Of a DNA stretch of 64,000 bases, positions 1-10,192 are shown piece after piece; position 1 is the first letter of the stretch; every line of letters begins with the position of its first letter. Under the pieces are notes generated by a model. The model was given only the letters and a program-made list of their open reading frames with translations, did no database searches and was not told the origin of the DNA. Source of the stretch: Selenomonadaceae bacterium (lineage in GTDB: Bacteria > Bacillota > Negativicutes > Selenomonadales > Selenomonadaceae); assembly GCA_029338835.1 (NCBI GenBank), contig JAQYBD010000044.1:1-64000 (forward strand), given 5' to 3'. Made by a program: the position numbers and the translations under genes.

Positions 1-1338
1 GCGGTTGTAGTACTCGACTTTGTCGCTGTACATGCGCTGATCAGTCTGAGTGATGGCCTCGTCAAGGCGCGCGGTGTCGGGTACCCAATCGCTGCCGAAA
101 GCAACGGAGAGCCCCTGTTCGTGCGCAGCCAGCTCGCGCAGGTGGCGTACACTGTTCTTGAAATCGAGTTCTGTTATGAGCGGCATCAAGACGAGGAATT
201 CATCGCCGCCGATGCGGTAGGTGTTCTCGATGCCGTAGCACTTCGTGAGCAGGCGTGCCGCACGCTTGAGCGCCGCATCGCCCGCCTGGTGGCCAAATGT
301 ATCGTTGATTTCCTTGAGGCCATTGACATCGGCATAGACAATGCCCGCACAACACGGATGCTGCATCAGGAAGTTCATCCTCTCCATGCAGGCATTGCGG
401 TTGTGGAGCCCCGTCAAGGCGTCATGGCGGCTCAGGTGTTCGAGCTTCATCACCAGCCGGTGGTTCATGATCTTCGACGAGATGAAGTATGACACCGTCT
501 CGAGGATGGCGACGGTATTGATCATGTCGCTCTTTTCGTAGTTATCGGCACCGAGGTAACCGATGAGCCTGCCATCATGGTAAATGGGCGCATCAATGAT
601 GCGCTCGATGCCCTGGCGCTTGAGGTTCCAGTAATCGACGGGATCGTCATCCTTCAAGACCTCGATATCCTCGATGATGACGCTCGTCGCATGCTCGAGG
701 AACTTCTCCCAGCCGCCGATGTACTGCTCGTAATCGAGGTGCTGCAGCGTGTCGATCTCCGGCGTAACGCCCGGCGCGCACCACTCGAACGTATTCGAGA
801 CGGTCTTGCCGTCCGTCTCGAGGATATAGAGCCGATCCGGATGCAGGATGAGACTGAGTTCTTGCAGCGCGTGGTTCATCGCCGCGTCGTAATCTTCCTC
901 GCTGCTCAAGATCTTCGAGATGCGCAGGACGATGTCGTTCGTCGTATAATTGCGCTTCATCTTCATCTGCTGCGCGCGGTCAAGATCGACATTCATGAAC
1001 GTGTATGCGACATATCCCGGCTTCGCGAGCGGCATGATCGTGAAGTCGAGCCAGTGCCCGATCTCCGGCGCATAGATGCAGTCGCGGATGACTCTGCCCT
1101 CCTGATGCGCCTTCGTGCAATACGTCATCCAGACTGGGTCTGCATTCTCATAAGAGGACAAGAAGCGCTTCCCCAGCAGCTCCTCCTTCCCCACACCTGC
1201 CATCTCGCAGTAAATCTGATTGACATAAACATACTGCGCATCCTTTGCCGTCCTGCCATCTTCTGCAAAAATCAGCTTGTAGACTGCATACGCCACCGGG
1301 ACATCGCTGTAGATGTCCGGCTGCCAATTTTTCTCCAT
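1..1338 (-). CDS. PAS-GAF-GGDEF diguanylate cyclase, 3' end cut by window edge
   Basis: Probable diguanylate cyclase making cyclic di-GMP from two GTP. The frame is open from an ATG at 1336-1338, preceded by AGGTGAT, to the left edge (446 codons), so the C-terminus is missing. Residues about 1-130 resemble a PAS sensor domain (an NQIYCEMAGV stretch followed by GKR). The middle resembles a GAF-type domain. The C-terminal part has the GGDEF catalytic motif within YRIGGDEFLVLMP, encoded at 196-210, after a typical HDALTGLHNR start and DVNGLKEIND. No RxxD inhibitory site is seen just before GGDEF, so product feedback may be absent. No membrane segment is visible, so it is likely cytoplasmic. Family assignment is firm; the signal sensed is unknown. 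Confidence 0.9.
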   Translation of the reverse strand, partial: MEKNWQPDIYSDVPVAYAVYKLIFAEDGRTAKDAQYVYVNQIYCEMAGVGKEELLGKRFLSSYENADPVWMTYCTKAHQEGRVIRDCIYAPEIGHWLDFTIMPLAKPGYVAYTFMNVDLDRAQQMKMKRNYTTNDIVLRISKILSSEEDYDAAMNHALQELSLILHPDRLYILETDGKTVSNTFEWCAPGVTPEIDTLQHLDYEQYIGGWEKFLEHATSVIIEDIEVLKDDDPVDYWNLKRQGIERIIDAPIYHDGRLIGYLGADNYEKSDMINTVAILETVSYFISSKIMNHRLVMKLEHLSRHDALTGLHNRNACMERMNFLMQHPCCAGIVYADVNGLKEINDTFGHQAGDAALKRAARLLTKCYGIENTYRIGGDEFLVLMPLITELDFKNSVRHLRELAAHEQGLSVAFGSDWVPDTARLDEAITQTDQRMYSDKVEYYNR

Positions 1339-1585
1339 CGTGATCACCTACTACCTATCACGTCATGCTCTGCAAGTCATACAAAACAAGCCGTACTATT
1401 TCTCTCATCTTATCTTAACACTATCCGCCAGCCTTTGCATACTTTTTTCGCGCTCACAGCTTTCCTGGGAACGCCCGCACGGGAACGGGCTGCTTCAAGC
1501 AGTTGATGACAGCCAGCACACAGCGACCAGGCTCCTGCCAGAAAGCAAGAACACCCGGTCGTATTTATTATTCTATGCCATAAAG
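1339..1585. other. intergenic region, no gene seen
   Basis: No convincing coding frame. On the minus strand, upstream of the GGDEF gene, several short hairpins can be drawn: CGACCGGG with CCTGGTCG, CTGCTT with AGCAG, and GCCCG with CGGGC. They are followed by an extended -10-like TGTTAAGAT. This may be a structured leader or leftover sequence. It does not match the c-di-GMP riboswitch pattern as far as I can judge. Confidence 0.4.
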
Positions 1586-1613
1586 AAAAATCCTGCTGGC
1601 AAATGTCAGCAGG
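1586..1613 (-). terminator. Rho-independent terminator of the symporter gene
   Basis: Minus-strand hairpin CCTGCTG/CAGCAGG (1592-1598 with 1607-1613) followed by a T-run, placed 14 bases after the symporter stop codon. Confidence 0.8.
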
Positions 1614-1626
1614 CAAACATATGATT

Positions 1627-3075
1627 TTATCGATGACGCAAGTAACATGGTACCAAGAACAAGGCACTGACGGCGAGGCCAAAGAACAGCGGGTTGCCTG
1701 CTGCACCGAGGAAGACGACAAGCAGGGCAGCTGCAGTAGAAAGTACCATCGAAAGCGTAGCGCTGAGGTTCGTGATCGTACCTGAGGCAAAAATCGCGAA
1801 GCTCAGCGGCAGGAAAATGCCGCCGCTCCGGAGAGCCATCGACAGGTAATTCCAGAACAGGACCTGAGAGCCCTCATTGACCAGAGCAATAAACGCTGCC
1901 AGCGCGATGGTCAAGAGGACGATGAGGCGCGTGACCGCGAGTTCTGAGAGATGATACGGATGATTGGCCGTCGGGATCTCCGTGATGTCGATCTCCTGCT
2001 GCTCGAGATCCTCGGCAAGCTTGTGGATCTTGCGCGCGCGCAGTGTCACGCGGGCGCGGTGGAAGATATCGCGCGAAAGCATTGTACCGATGCCCAGCGA
2101 AAGGCCGGCAATCGAGCCGATCAGCGAGAGCATGATCCCGCCCATGGCAATGCCGCCGAGCAGCACAGGTTGTTCCGTCAGCAGATAAACGGGCAGCGAA
2201 AGGATAGGCGTGACTTCCGGATGCACCGCCCCCATGTAGATGCCGACCATCGCGCAGGGCAGGCCGACCGGCAGAGAGATGAGTGCGGCCGTGAACGCGG
2301 CCACCGAGGCCGTGCGCGGATTCGAAGCCGAGAAAATTGCCTGGATATACGACTGCGTGCAGAGCATGCCGATGACAACCGAAGCAAAGTTGGCCAGGAT
2401 ATGGCTGATATCGCCATGGAACAGGTTGAACGTGCCGGATGGCAGTACCGAGGAGACAGCAGGATCTGTCAGCACGGCATGGCCGGCCATGAAACCAGCG
2501 ATAGCCATCGTGATCCAGATGACAATCATTTTGAGGATACCGCCGACACCAGCACTCTTCATGCCGCCAAAGAAGGCATAGGCCGCGACGGCCAGTACGA
2601 GCAGGATGGTCGCTGGCACAAAGGAAATGCCGAACAAGACCGAAATGATGTAGATGGCTGGCAGGCAGCTGGCCACGGCGCTGAACAGGATGCCGATGGA
2701 GGAAACGATGCTTGAGAACACGCCGCAGGTCAAGCCAAAATTCTGAGCCAGGAATTGCGGTATGGTCTCAAGCGCTGTGCGGCGCAACGGTTTGGCATAG
2801 AAGAGCCCCATGATGATGAGACCGACGCCTGAGCCAATCGTGAACCACCAGGCCGAAAGACCGGTCGTCGCAGCCAGCTGGGCCGTACCGACGGTAGCGC
2901 CGCCGCCGACGCAGGTTCCTGCGATGCCGCCCGCAACCAGCGGCACACCGGCCGAACGCCCGCCGACACTGAATCCCTTCGTCGAATGGACGGAACGTGC
3001 GGCACGGATACCAAAGCTCAGCACTACGGCAATCGTAGCACAGATGATGGCAATCTGAACAAACGAGACTTCCAT
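1627..3075 (-). CDS. sodium:solute symporter (SSF) family transporter
   Basis: Integral membrane protein of about 482 residues with roughly 12-13 hydrophobic segments. It resembles the sodium/solute symporter family, which couples Na+ entry to uptake of a small organic solute. Visible family-like features are the glycine-rich N-terminal part (SVGGRSAG, then AGTCVGGGATVG) and a SGVGLIIMG helix. A cytoplasmic loop near residue 340-370 is charged. The upstream ATG at 3085-3087 would overlap the ribosome binding site; GAGGTG lies 9 bases before the ATG at 3073-3075, so that start is preferred. It is monocistronic, with a promoter upstream and a terminator downstream. The substrate cannot be told from the sequence. 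Confidence 0.85.
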   Translation of the reverse strand: MEVSFVQIAIICATIAVVLSFGIRAARSVHSTKGFSVGGRSAGVPLVAGGIAGTCVGGGATVGTAQLAATTGLSAWWFTIGSGVGLIIMGLFYAKPLRRTALETIPQFLAQNFGLTCGVFSSIVSSIGILFSAVASCLPAIYIISVLFGISFVPATILLVLAVAAYAFFGGMKSAGVGGILKMIVIWITMAIAGFMAGHAVLTDPAVSSVLPSGTFNLFHGDISHILANFASVVIGMLCTQSYIQAIFSASNPRTASVAAFTAALISLPVGLPCAMVGIYMGAVHPEVTPILSLPVYLLTEQPVLLGGIAMGGIMLSLIGSIAGLSLGIGTMLSRDIFHRARVTLRARKIHKLAEDLEQQEIDITEIPTANHPYHLSELAVTRLIVLLTIALAAFIALVNEGSQVLFWNYLSMALRSGGIFLPLSFAIFASGTITNLSATLSMVLSTAAALLVVFLGAAGNPLFFGLAVSALFLVPCYLRHR

Positions 3076-3154
3076 GAAAACATACACCTCATTCCAGAGA
3101 GAATTCCTCTGGCGTCTCGAGACACAGGGGAAATAAAAAAACTTATATCACATT

Positions 3155-3183
3155 ATGTTATTCCCGTACCGAAAAATAGTCAA
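3155..3183 (-). promoter_or_regulatory. putative promoter of the symporter gene
   Basis: Minus-strand TTGACT (3178-3183), a 17-base spacer, and TAACAT (3155-3160). The -35 is good and the -10 is moderate. Confidence 0.45.
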
Positions 3184-3196
3184 TTATCTAAGCATA

Positions 3197-3241
3197 AAAA
3201 TATCGCCGTAAGAAGAAGTCCTCTTCATACGGCGATATTTT
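3197..3241 (-). terminator. terminator after the small membrane protein gene
   Basis: Long hairpin: AAAATATCGCCGTA (3197-3210) pairs with 3228-3241, extended inside by GAAGA/TCTTC. A T-run lies on the minus side. It falls 21 bases beyond the stop of the 3263-3595 gene. Confidence 0.85.
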
Positions 3242-3262
3242 CCTATACATATGCGCAGCTGC

Positions 3263-3595
3263 TCAGCCAAACCAGATCCAGAGTACGCCAATAACGGCCA
3301 CAGCCAGGGATATGCGATGGCGCTGATACGGGTACGCCAGGAAACCGGCCTGTGTCGTATCATAAAGCCAAGCCAGTATCTTTTCTGCCAGGAAATGAAT
3401 GATACTGCCCACGATATAAGCCAGCCCCAGCTGTATGAGGAACCAGAGGATCGCGACAGAGAGTCCCAGCATGGCACCGAAGCCTGTCAGGATCAGGCAG
3501 ATGACAATGACGGCAAGAGCCAGCATGAAAAGCGAGCCTCCCACAGCCACGCCAATGGCGGCAACCCCCGCCAGCAGTGATTTCAGAAGATCCAT
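3263..3595 (-). CDS. small hydrophobic membrane protein, function unknown
   Basis: A 110-residue protein that is almost entirely hydrophobic, with three probable membrane helices (about residues 5-30, 32-60 and 90-109) separated by a short polar stretch containing YDTTQAG and YPYQRHR. The start ATG follows AGGTGTTTGG. It is the last gene of the uvrB-MFS-uvrA run, 92 bases after uvrA, and is followed by a strong terminator. I do not recognise a family. It resembles many small Firmicute membrane proteins of unknown role. Confidence 0.7.
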   Translation of the reverse strand: MDLLKSLLAGVAAIGVAVGGSLFMLALAVIVICLILTGFGAMLGLSVAILWFLIQLGLAYIVGSIIHFLAEKILAWLYDTTQAGFLAYPYQRHRISLAVAVIGVLWIWFG

Positions 3596-3687
3596 CCAAA
3601 CACCTCCAAAACTCTTGTTTTCTTCTTATTATGAACAAATCCGTTTCTTTGTCAAGAACATCGGACTGACAACGCACACGACCTTCA

Positions 3688-6516
3688 TCAGCCATTCTTT
3701 TCCTGGAGCAACGGTTGCAGGAATTTCCCGGTGTAAGAGGCAGGAACCTTGACAATATCTTCCGGTCGGCCTGTCGCGACGATAGTCCCTCCCTGATCCC
3801 CGCCCTCAGGACCCAGGTCGATGATATGATCCGCCGTCTTGATGACGTCGAGATTGTGTTCGATGACAACCACCGTATCACCGCCATCGACGAGACGCTG
3901 CAGGATATCGAGCAGTTTGTGGATATCCGCCGTATGGAGTCCTGTCGTCGGCTCATCGAGGATGTAGAGCGTCTTGCCCGTCGAACGGCGTGAGAGTTCC
4001 GTTGCCAGCTTGACACGCTGCGCCTCGCCGCCTGAAAGCGTCGTGGCCGGCTGACCGAGCTTGATGGAGCCAAGGCCGACATCCTGGATGATCTTGAGCT
4101 TGCGCGCAATACGCGGCACATTGGCAAAGAAGTCCACGGCCTCGTCAATGGTCATATCAAGCACTTCTGAGATATTCTTGCCCTTATAGCGCACCTCGAG
4201 CGTCTCGCGGTTATAGCGCGCACCCTTGCAGACCTCACAAGGCACGTAGACATCGGGCAGGAAGTGCATCTCGATCTTCAGGATGCCATCGCCTTTGCAC
4301 GCCTCGCAGCGGCCGCCTTTCACATTGAAGCTGAACCGGCCGGCCTTGTAGCCGCGCATGCGGGCTTCGCTCGTCTGGCTGAAGAGGTCGCGGATGGCAT
4401 CGAAAACACCCGTATACGTTGCCGGATTCGAACGCGGCGTGCGGCCGATCGGCTGCTGATCGATATCGATGATCTTGTCGATATTCTCAAGCCCCTTGAT
4501 TTTCTTGTGCTTGCCCGGCTTGCCCTTGGCATGGTAGAGACGCGAAGCGATGCCCTTGTAGAGGATCTCGTTGACGAGCGTCGACTTGCCCGAGCCCGAT
4601 ACCCCCGTCACCAGGGTCAATGTCCCCAGAGGGAATTTCACGGTCAGATTCTTGAGGTTATTCTCCGCTGCACCAACGATCTCGATAAACTTGCCATTGC
4701 CCGGGCGGCGCTTTGCCGGTACCGGGATGAATTTCCGGCGGGAAAGATACTGACCCGTGATGGATTCCGGCACCTTCATAATGTCTTCGACAGTTCCCTG
4801 CGCCACGACCTGGCCGCCATGAGCGCCGGCTCCGGGGCCGATATCGACGATATGATCCGCCGCGTACATCGTATCCTCGTCGTGTTCGACGACAATCAGC
4901 GTATTGCCAAGGTCACGCAGGCGTTTAAGCGTCGCCAGCAGCCGGTTGTTGTCCCGCTGATGAAGACCAATGCTCGGTTCGTCCAGCACATAGAGGACCC
5001 CCTGCAGGCCCGAGCCAATCTGCGTGGCCAGACGGATACGCTGCGCCTCGCCGCCCGAAAGCGTACCGGCCGAACGCGATAACGTCAGGTAATCGAGTCC
5101 GACATTCAGCAGGAAGCTCAGACGCGCGTGAATCTCCTTGAGGATCTGATTGGCGATCTTCTGCTCGCGCGGCGTAAGTTCCAGCTGCGCGAAGAAAGCA
5201 TCGGCCTGACGGATGGTCATGGTCGTGACTTCATGGATATTCTTGCCACCCACCGTGACGGCAAGGGTCTCCGGTTTGAGACGCGCTCCATGACAGGCCT
5301 TGCAGGGAATCTCCGTCATGTAGTTCTCATAGGACTCACGCATCTCATCGGAATCCGTTTCCTGGTAACGCCGTGCCAGGAGAGGCATCACGCCTTCAAA
5401 CGGCACAAAATATTCTTTGTTCTCGCCGAACATGTTGGTGTAGTGGAACCGGTAGCGCTCGTCGCCCGAACCATGCAGCAGGGCATCCCGCGTCTTCTTG
5501 TCGATTTCCTGCCAGGGCGTTGCAAGCGTATAGCCCCTGGCTTCGAGCATCGCTTTCATCACACACATGGCATAGGAATGCAGATTCTTGGAAAGCGGCG
5601 CAAAGACGCCGCCGCCCACGCTGAGTCCCTTGTCCGGCAGCACGAGTTCCTCATCAAACTCCATATGGCTGCCGAGTCCCATACAGACAGGACAGGCACC
5701 ATATGGATTGTTGAACGAGAACATGCGCGGCGTGATTTCCGGCAGGCTGATACCGCAGTCGATGCAGGCAAAATTCTCGCTGAACATCAGGAGTTCCCCA
5801 TCTACTACCTGCACGTAAGCAACGCCATCACCGAGTTTCAAGGCTGTCTCCAGGGAATCCGCCAGGCGCGTCTCCATGCCCTCCCGCACGACGAGACGGT
5901 CGATGACGACTTCGATCGTATGCTTCTTGTTCTTCTCAAGCTGGATATCCTCGCCGACATCCAGGACTTCGCCATCGATACGGACACGCACATACCCTTC
6001 ATGACGGATATGAGCCAGGATCTTCTTATGTTCGCCTTTCTTGCCGCGCACCACCTGTGCCATGATGAGCAGCTTAGTGCGTTCCGGCAATTCCCGGATC
6101 TGGTCAATCATCTGGTCGACCGTCTGCTGCGTGATGGGCTTGCCGCATTGGGGGCAATGCGGATGGCCAGCGCGTGCAAATAACAGGCGCAAATAATCGT
6201 AGATTTCTGTAACCGTGCCGACGGTGGAACGCGGATTGTGACTCGTCGTCTTCTGGTCAATGGAAATGGCCGGCGAGAGTCCGTCTATCTGGTCGACATC
6301 CGGCTTGTCCATCTGGCCAAGGAACTGGCGTGCATACGACGAAAGCGACTCCACATAGCGGCGCTGCCCCTCGGCATAGATCGTATCGAAAGCCAGCGAT
6401 GACTTGCCAGACCCCGAAAGCCCCGTAATGACCACCAGTTTGTCCCGCGGGATCTCGAGGCTGATATTCTTGAGATTATGGGCGCGTGCGCCCTTGATCT
6501 TGATACTGTTTTCCAT
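3688..6516 (-). CDS. uvrA: excinuclease ABC subunit A (UvrA)
   Basis: DNA-damage sensor of nucleotide excision repair; a dimer finds bulky lesions and loads UvrB. At 942 residues it has the usual UvrA length. It carries two ABC ATPase modules, with Walker [15 protein letters not shown] near residue 32 and [13 protein letters not shown] near 640, each with a LSGGEAQR signature. It also has zinc-binding CPQCGK in the N-terminal half and CEACKGDG...CEVCKGARY in the C-terminal half. The ATG at 6516 follows AAGGAAAAAG. It lies 33 bases downstream of the MFS gene in the same direction, with uvrB further upstream, so UvrA and UvrB may share a transcript interrupted by an efflux gene. No SOS box was recognised. 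Confidence 0.97.
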   Translation of the reverse strand: MENSIKIKGARAHNLKNISLEIPRDKLVVITGLSGSGKSSLAFDTIYAEGQRRYVESLSSYARQFLGQMDKPDVDQIDGLSPAISIDQKTTSHNPRSTVGTVTEIYDYLRLLFARAGHPHCPQCGKPITQQTVDQMIDQIRELPERTKLLIMAQVVRGKKGEHKKILAHIRHEGYVRVRIDGEVLDVGEDIQLEKNKKHTIEVVIDRLVVREGMETRLADSLETALKLGDGVAYVQVVDGELLMFSENFACIDCGISLPEITPRMFSFNNPYGACPVCMGLGSHMEFDEELVLPDKGLSVGGGVFAPLSKNLHSYAMCVMKAMLEARGYTLATPWQEIDKKTRDALLHGSGDERYRFHYTNMFGENKEYFVPFEGVMPLLARRYQETDSDEMRESYENYMTEIPCKACHGARLKPETLAVTVGGKNIHEVTTMTIRQADAFFAQLELTPREQKIANQILKEIHARLSFLLNVGLDYLTLSRSAGTLSGGEAQRIRLATQIGSGLQGVLYVLDEPSIGLHQRDNNRLLATLKRLRDLGNTLIVVEHDEDTMYAADHIVDIGPGAGAHGGQVVAQGTVEDIMKVPESITGQYLSRRKFIPVPAKRRPGNGKFIEIVGAAENNLKNLTVKFPLGTLTLVTGVSGSGKSTLVNEILYKGIASRLYHAKGKPGKHKKIKGLENIDKIIDIDQQPIGRTPRSNPATYTGVFDAIRDLFSQTSEARMRGYKAGRFSFNVKGGRCEACKGDGILKIEMHFLPDVYVPCEVCKGARYNRETLEVRYKGKNISEVLDMTIDEAVDFFANVPRIARKLKIIQDVGLGSIKLGQPATTLSGGEAQRVKLATELSRRSTGKTLYILDEPTTGLHTADIHKLLDILQRLVDGGDTVVVIEHNLDVIKTADHIIDLGPEGGDQGGTIVATGRPEDIVKVPASYTGKFLQPLLQEKNG

Positions 6517-6549
6517 AATCTTTTTCCTTCATGTATCTGCATCTCCGCC

Positions 6550-7737
6550 TCATGCCTCAGCATGCCTGCGGATCATCAAATGATAAACCAGCTCGCTCAA
6601 AAGGTAGCCGGCAAGCATCAGGATGGCCATCGGCAGCGGATTGCTGTCACCGGCAATACCGGTAAGCGGCATCATCATGCCGCCCAGGATCATCTGGCTG
6701 AAGCCCAGCAACGCACTGGCCGAACCAGCATTCTTGCCCTGGCGCGAGAGAGCGAGCGAAAAACTTGCCGTCCCCATGATGGAAAGCGGCACAATCGTCA
6801 CGAACAAGACAAGCAGCGTATACCAGATGGGGGCTCCGAACAGGAAACCTGCCAGCAGGAAGACCGCTCCGAGGAGCGGGATCTGCAGAGAAATCTCCAG
6901 GAGCTTCTCATCGCGCACCCGTCCGGCAAACCGCGCCGGTACGGTACCAGCCACCAGCAAGCCTGCGCCGATACCGCCAAAGATCAGGCTGTACGTCTGA
7001 GCCGAAACGTGGTAGACATTCTGGAAGATAAAGGAGCTGCCTCCGATATAGGAAAAGAACGCCCCGAAGAAAAAGAGCTGCAGCAGGCAGTGTCCCAGGA
7101 AATAACGATCCTGCAAAAGCTGCGGGAATTTCGCAAAGGACTGGCCGATGCTGTGCAGGCGTTCTGACGGCTTCAAGGTCTCGCGGTAGAGTACCGTGGC
7201 CACGAACTGGGCGATGCCGATCAGCACCAGGAAGGCAAAAATGCCGCGCCAGCTCGTGAAGCGCAGGATCTGACCACCGACCACTGGAGCGGCAATCGGG
7301 GCCAGCCCATTGACGAGCATCAGGATGGCAAAGAACCGCGTGAGTTCCGGCCCCTCTGCCACATCACGCGCAATCGCCCGGGCAATGACGATGCCGCTTG
7401 CTCCGCTGAATCCCTGCAGGAAACGGAAGACGAGAAACGACGTGATATCTTCCGACAGATACGCACCGGCACTCGCAGCCGTAAAGACTAGCATCCCCAG
7501 CAGCAAAGGCAGCTTGCGGCCAAAACGATCCGAAAGCGGCCCCATGAAGATCTGCCCCAGGGCCATGCCGAGCATCGTCATCGTCAGGGTCAGCTGCGTC
7601 AGCGAAGCCGATATGCCAAAAGCTCCGGCAAGCTCCGGCAACGCTGGCAGATACATATCCGTAGAAAGCGGTGCCATCGCCGTCATGATGCCAAGGAACA
7701 CCGTCAAGAACAACTTTTGTCTGGGACTCAAATGCAA
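6550..7737 (-). CDS. MFS multidrug efflux transporter, Bcr/CflA type
   Basis: A 395-residue major facilitator with about 12 membrane helices. The N-terminal part shows the drug:H+ antiporter signature: [12 protein letters not shown] in helix 1, then [16 protein letters not shown] in the loop between helices 2 and 3, and [12 protein letters not shown] near helix 5. These are typical of Bcr/CflA drug exporters. The start is probably TTG at 7735-7737, behind AAGGAAG; no ATG is well placed. It sits between uvrB and uvrA on the same strand with gaps of 64 and 33 bases and no terminator, suggesting co-transcription. The substrate is unknown. Confidence 0.9.
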   Translation of the reverse strand: MHLSPRQKLFLTVFLGIMTAMAPLSTDMYLPALPELAGAFGISASLTQLTLTMTMLGMALGQIFMGPLSDRFGRKLPLLLGMLVFTAASAGAYLSEDITSFLVFRFLQGFSGASGIVIARAIARDVAEGPELTRFFAILMLVNGLAPIAAPVVGGQILRFTSWRGIFAFLVLIGIAQFVATVLYRETLKPSERLHSIGQSFAKFPQLLQDRYFLGHCLLQLFFFGAFFSYIGGSSFIFQNVYHVSAQTYSLIFGGIGAGLLVAGTVPARFAGRVRDEKLLEISLQIPLLGAVFLLAGFLFGAPIWYTLLVLFVTIVPLSIMGTASFSLALSRQGKNAGSASALLGFSQMILGGMMMPLTGIAGDSNPLPMAILMLAGYLLSELVYHLMIRRHAEA

Positions 7738-7801
7738 AAAAAATCTTCCTTCCTCACAGTAAACGACTCAACACACGGATATCCGCACACGGGCAAGCAC
7801 C

Positions 7802-9844
7802 TCACGAGGTCTTCCTTTTAGCCCCGGGCAAACTGCCGTCAAGCTCCAAGATCATATCGCGGAGCTCTGCGGCGCGCTCAAATTCAAGAGCCCGTGATGC
7901 CTGCTGCATCTCGCGTGTCAGCGTCTTGATGAGCTTCTCCTTGTCCTTCTTCGTCAGTTTCTTCCTGCCCTTCTTGACCTCGTACTTGCCTCCGGTCTCG
8001 GCCATAAGAGTTGTCTCAATGAGCGGCTTGATGGGCTTGACGATGGTCTTCGGGATAATGCCATGAGCCTTATTATAGGCATCCTGGATTTCGCGGCGGC
8101 GGGCTGTCTCATCGATGGCTCGCCGCATCGAATCCGTGATGCGGTCCGCATACATGATGACATGGCCATGCGCATTGCGGGCAGCACGGCCGATGATCTG
8201 GATCAGCGACGTATCAGAACGCAGGAAGCCTTCCTTATCGGCATCGAGGATGGCAATCAGCGACACCTCCGGCATGTCGAGACCCTCGCGCAGGAGGTTG
8301 ATGCCGACGAGTACGTCGAATTCACCAGCACGCAAATCGTGAATGATTTCCGCACGCTCGATCGTCGCGATATCGGAATGCAGGTAACGTACCTTGACGC
8401 CGACGTCCTTGAAGTAATCCGTGAGGTTCTCGGCCATCTTCTTCGTCAGTGTCGTGACGAGTACACGCTCCTGGCGCTCGATGCGCAGCTTGATTTCCGC
8501 CAGCAGATCATCAATCTGCCCCTCGAGCGGCCGCACCTCGATCTCAGGATCCAGCAGTCCCGTCGGCCGGATGATCTGCTGCGCCACCTGCTGTGCCTGT
8601 CCGAGTTCATACTTGCCCGGCGTCGCCGAAACATAGATGATCTGATTGATGCGAGCTGCAAATTCCTCAAAGGTCAGCGGACGGTTATCGAAGGCTGACG
8701 GCAGGCGGAAACCGTTCTCGACCAAAGAGACCTTGCGGCTGCGGTCGCCCGCATACATCGCATGGAGCTGCGGCAGCGTCACATGGGACTCATCCATGAC
8801 AATCAGGAAATCTTCCGGGAAATAGTCGAGCAGCGTATACGGTGCATCGCCGGCCTTGCGATGCGTCAGATGGCGCGAATAATTCTCGATGCCCGAGCAG
8901 TAGCCGACCTCCTGCATCATCTCCAGGTCGTAGCGCGTACGCTCCTCAATGCGCTGGGCCTCGAGGAGCTTCCCGGCAGCCTTGAATTTCTTCACCTGTT
9001 CTTCCATCTCAGCTTCAATATCCTTCATGGCAAGCTTGAGGTCTTCATCCTCCGTGACATAATGGGAAGCCGGGAAAATCATCGAATGCGTGCGCTCGCC
9101 ATAGACCTCTCCGGTCACGACATCAAACTCGAGGATGCGGTCAACCTCATCGCCAAAGAGCTCAATGCGCACAGCCCGATTATTATAACCAGCTGGGAAG
9201 ACTTCAATGACATCGCCGCGCACACGGAACTGACCGCGCTCAAAAGCCACATCATTGCGTTCATAACGGATGGAAACGAGTTTCCGCAAAATGGCATCGC
9301 GTTCGACTTCCTGCCCTTTGTGCAGCGACAGAACCATCTCATGGTAGCTTTCCGGTGAACCTAAGCCATAGATGCATGAAACGGACGCAACGATGATGAC
9401 ATCGCGCCGTTCAAAGAGCGAACAGGTGGCACTGTGGCGCAGCTCATCGATCTCATCATTGATGGAGGCATCCTTCTCGATATATGTGTCCGTCGAAGCA
9501 ATATAAGCTTCAGGCTGATAGAAATCATAGTAGCTGACAAAATAGCCTACATAATTATGCGGGAAGAACGCCTTGAATTCACTCGCAAGCTGCGCGGCCA
9601 AGGTCTTGTTGTGTGCGATGACCAGCGTGGGTTTCTGTACCTTCTCGATGACCTTGGCAATCGTATACGTCTTGCCCGTGCCCGTCGCACCGAGCAGGAC
9701 CTGTGCATCCTGCCCCGCATCCACACCAGCTGCCAGCTTGGCAATCGCTTCCGGCTGATCGCCCATCGGTTCAAATGGTGCCACCACTTCAAATGGCGTT
9801 TCTTTATCAAAATGCATCGTATTGAGTTTCGGCACCATGCCCAT
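7802..9844 (-). CDS. uvrB: excinuclease ABC subunit B (UvrB)
   Basis: Helicase-like damage verification subunit that receives DNA from UvrA and recruits UvrC. It has Walker A GATGTGKT near residue 55, a beta-hairpin region with [10 protein letters not shown], a DESH box, YVSATPG, the C-terminal helicase motif QIIGRAARN, and a C-terminal UVR domain ([22 protein letters not shown]) that contacts UvrC. The preferred start is the ATG at 9842-9844, 7 bases after GGAGG, giving about 680 residues; an upstream in-frame ATG would place the ribosome site inside the gene. It is first gene of the uvrB-MFS-uvrA run. Confidence 0.97.
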   Translation of the reverse strand: MGMVPKLNTMHFDKETPFEVVAPFEPMGDQPEAIAKLAAGVDAGQDAQVLLGATGTGKTYTIAKVIEKVQKPTLVIAHNKTLAAQLASEFKAFFPHNYVGYFVSYYDFYQPEAYIASTDTYIEKDASINDEIDELRHSATCSLFERRDVIIVASVSCIYGLGSPESYHEMVLSLHKGQEVERDAILRKLVSIRYERNDVAFERGQFRVRGDVIEVFPAGYNNRAVRIELFGDEVDRILEFDVVTGEVYGERTHSMIFPASHYVTEDEDLKLAMKDIEAEMEEQVKKFKAAGKLLEAQRIEERTRYDLEMMQEVGYCSGIENYSRHLTHRKAGDAPYTLLDYFPEDFLIVMDESHVTLPQLHAMYAGDRSRKVSLVENGFRLPSAFDNRPLTFEEFAARINQIIYVSATPGKYELGQAQQVAQQIIRPTGLLDPEIEVRPLEGQIDDLLAEIKLRIERQERVLVTTLTKKMAENLTDYFKDVGVKVRYLHSDIATIERAEIIHDLRAGEFDVLVGINLLREGLDMPEVSLIAILDADKEGFLRSDTSLIQIIGRAARNAHGHVIMYADRITDSMRRAIDETARRREIQDAYNKAHGIIPKTIVKPIKPLIETTLMAETGGKYEVKKGRKKLTKKDKEKLIKTLTREMQQASRALEFERAAELRDMILELDGSLPGAKRKTS

Positions 9845-9895
9845 GATATTTCCTCCATAATCAAAAAACATTATCCATTAGAAATGCGCACTTTC

Positions 9896-9901
9896 ATTAT
9901 A
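9896..9901 (-). promoter_or_regulatory. -10 element upstream of uvrB
   Basis: Minus-strand TATAAT 52 bases before the uvrB start. The -35 region is T-rich and weak. No GAAC-N4-GTTC LexA-type box was found in this 200-base leader. Confidence 0.4.
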
Positions 9902-10012
9902 TACGCCTAAAACGAAAAAATCCACTCTGCATTTGCACGCCAAAAGCAAGCATAGCATCACATATCATAATACTATACCTGTCGTTTTATTTCTGTTTGA
10001 ACGTTTTCAGCA

Positions 10013-10044
10013 ACAAAAAAGCTCTCCGCAACTGCAGAGAGCTT
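10013..10044 (-). terminator. terminator after tRNA-Pro
   Basis: Hairpin AAGCTCTC/GAGAGCTT followed by six T residues on the minus strand, starting 13 bases after the tRNA 3' end. Confidence 0.85.
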
Positions 10045-10056
10045 CATGCTCAAAAA

Positions 10057-10133
10057 TGGTCGGAACGACGGGATTTGAACCCACGACCTCTTCCACCCCA
10101 AGGAAGCGCGCTACCAAACTGCGCTACGTCCCG
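10057..10133 (-). tRNA. tRNA-Pro (anticodon GGG)
   Basis: A 77-base cloverleaf. The acceptor stem is CGGGACG/CGTTCCG with one G-T pair, and ACCA is encoded. The D arm is GCGC...GCGC. The anticodon stem is CTTCC/GGAAG around loop TTGGGGT, giving GGG at positions 34-36. The T arm is GTGGG-TTCAAAT-CCCGT. It stands alone with its own promoter and terminator. Confidence 0.95.
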
Positions 10134-10145
10134 ACAACGTATTAT

Positions 10146-10174
10146 ATTATATCGTATTCTCGCATTCTTGTAAA
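10146..10174 (-). promoter_or_regulatory. tRNA-Pro promoter
   Basis: Minus-strand TTTACA (10169-10174), 17-base spacer, TATAAT (10146-10151), ending 12 bases before the tRNA 5' end. Confidence 0.8.
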
Positions 10175-10192
10175 GTAGAAAGAGCAAACAAA

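Noticed and set aside
577-1506. Long plus-strand reading frame opposite the GGDEF gene
   Set aside because: It is the antisense shadow of a gene with clear PAS and GGDEF motifs; no ribosome site or recognisable product.
9845-10012. Possible SOS (LexA) box upstream of uvrB
   Set aside because: Only half-like GAACGTTTTC was found; no GAAC-N4-GTTC match. The recA and uvrA leaders also lack one.
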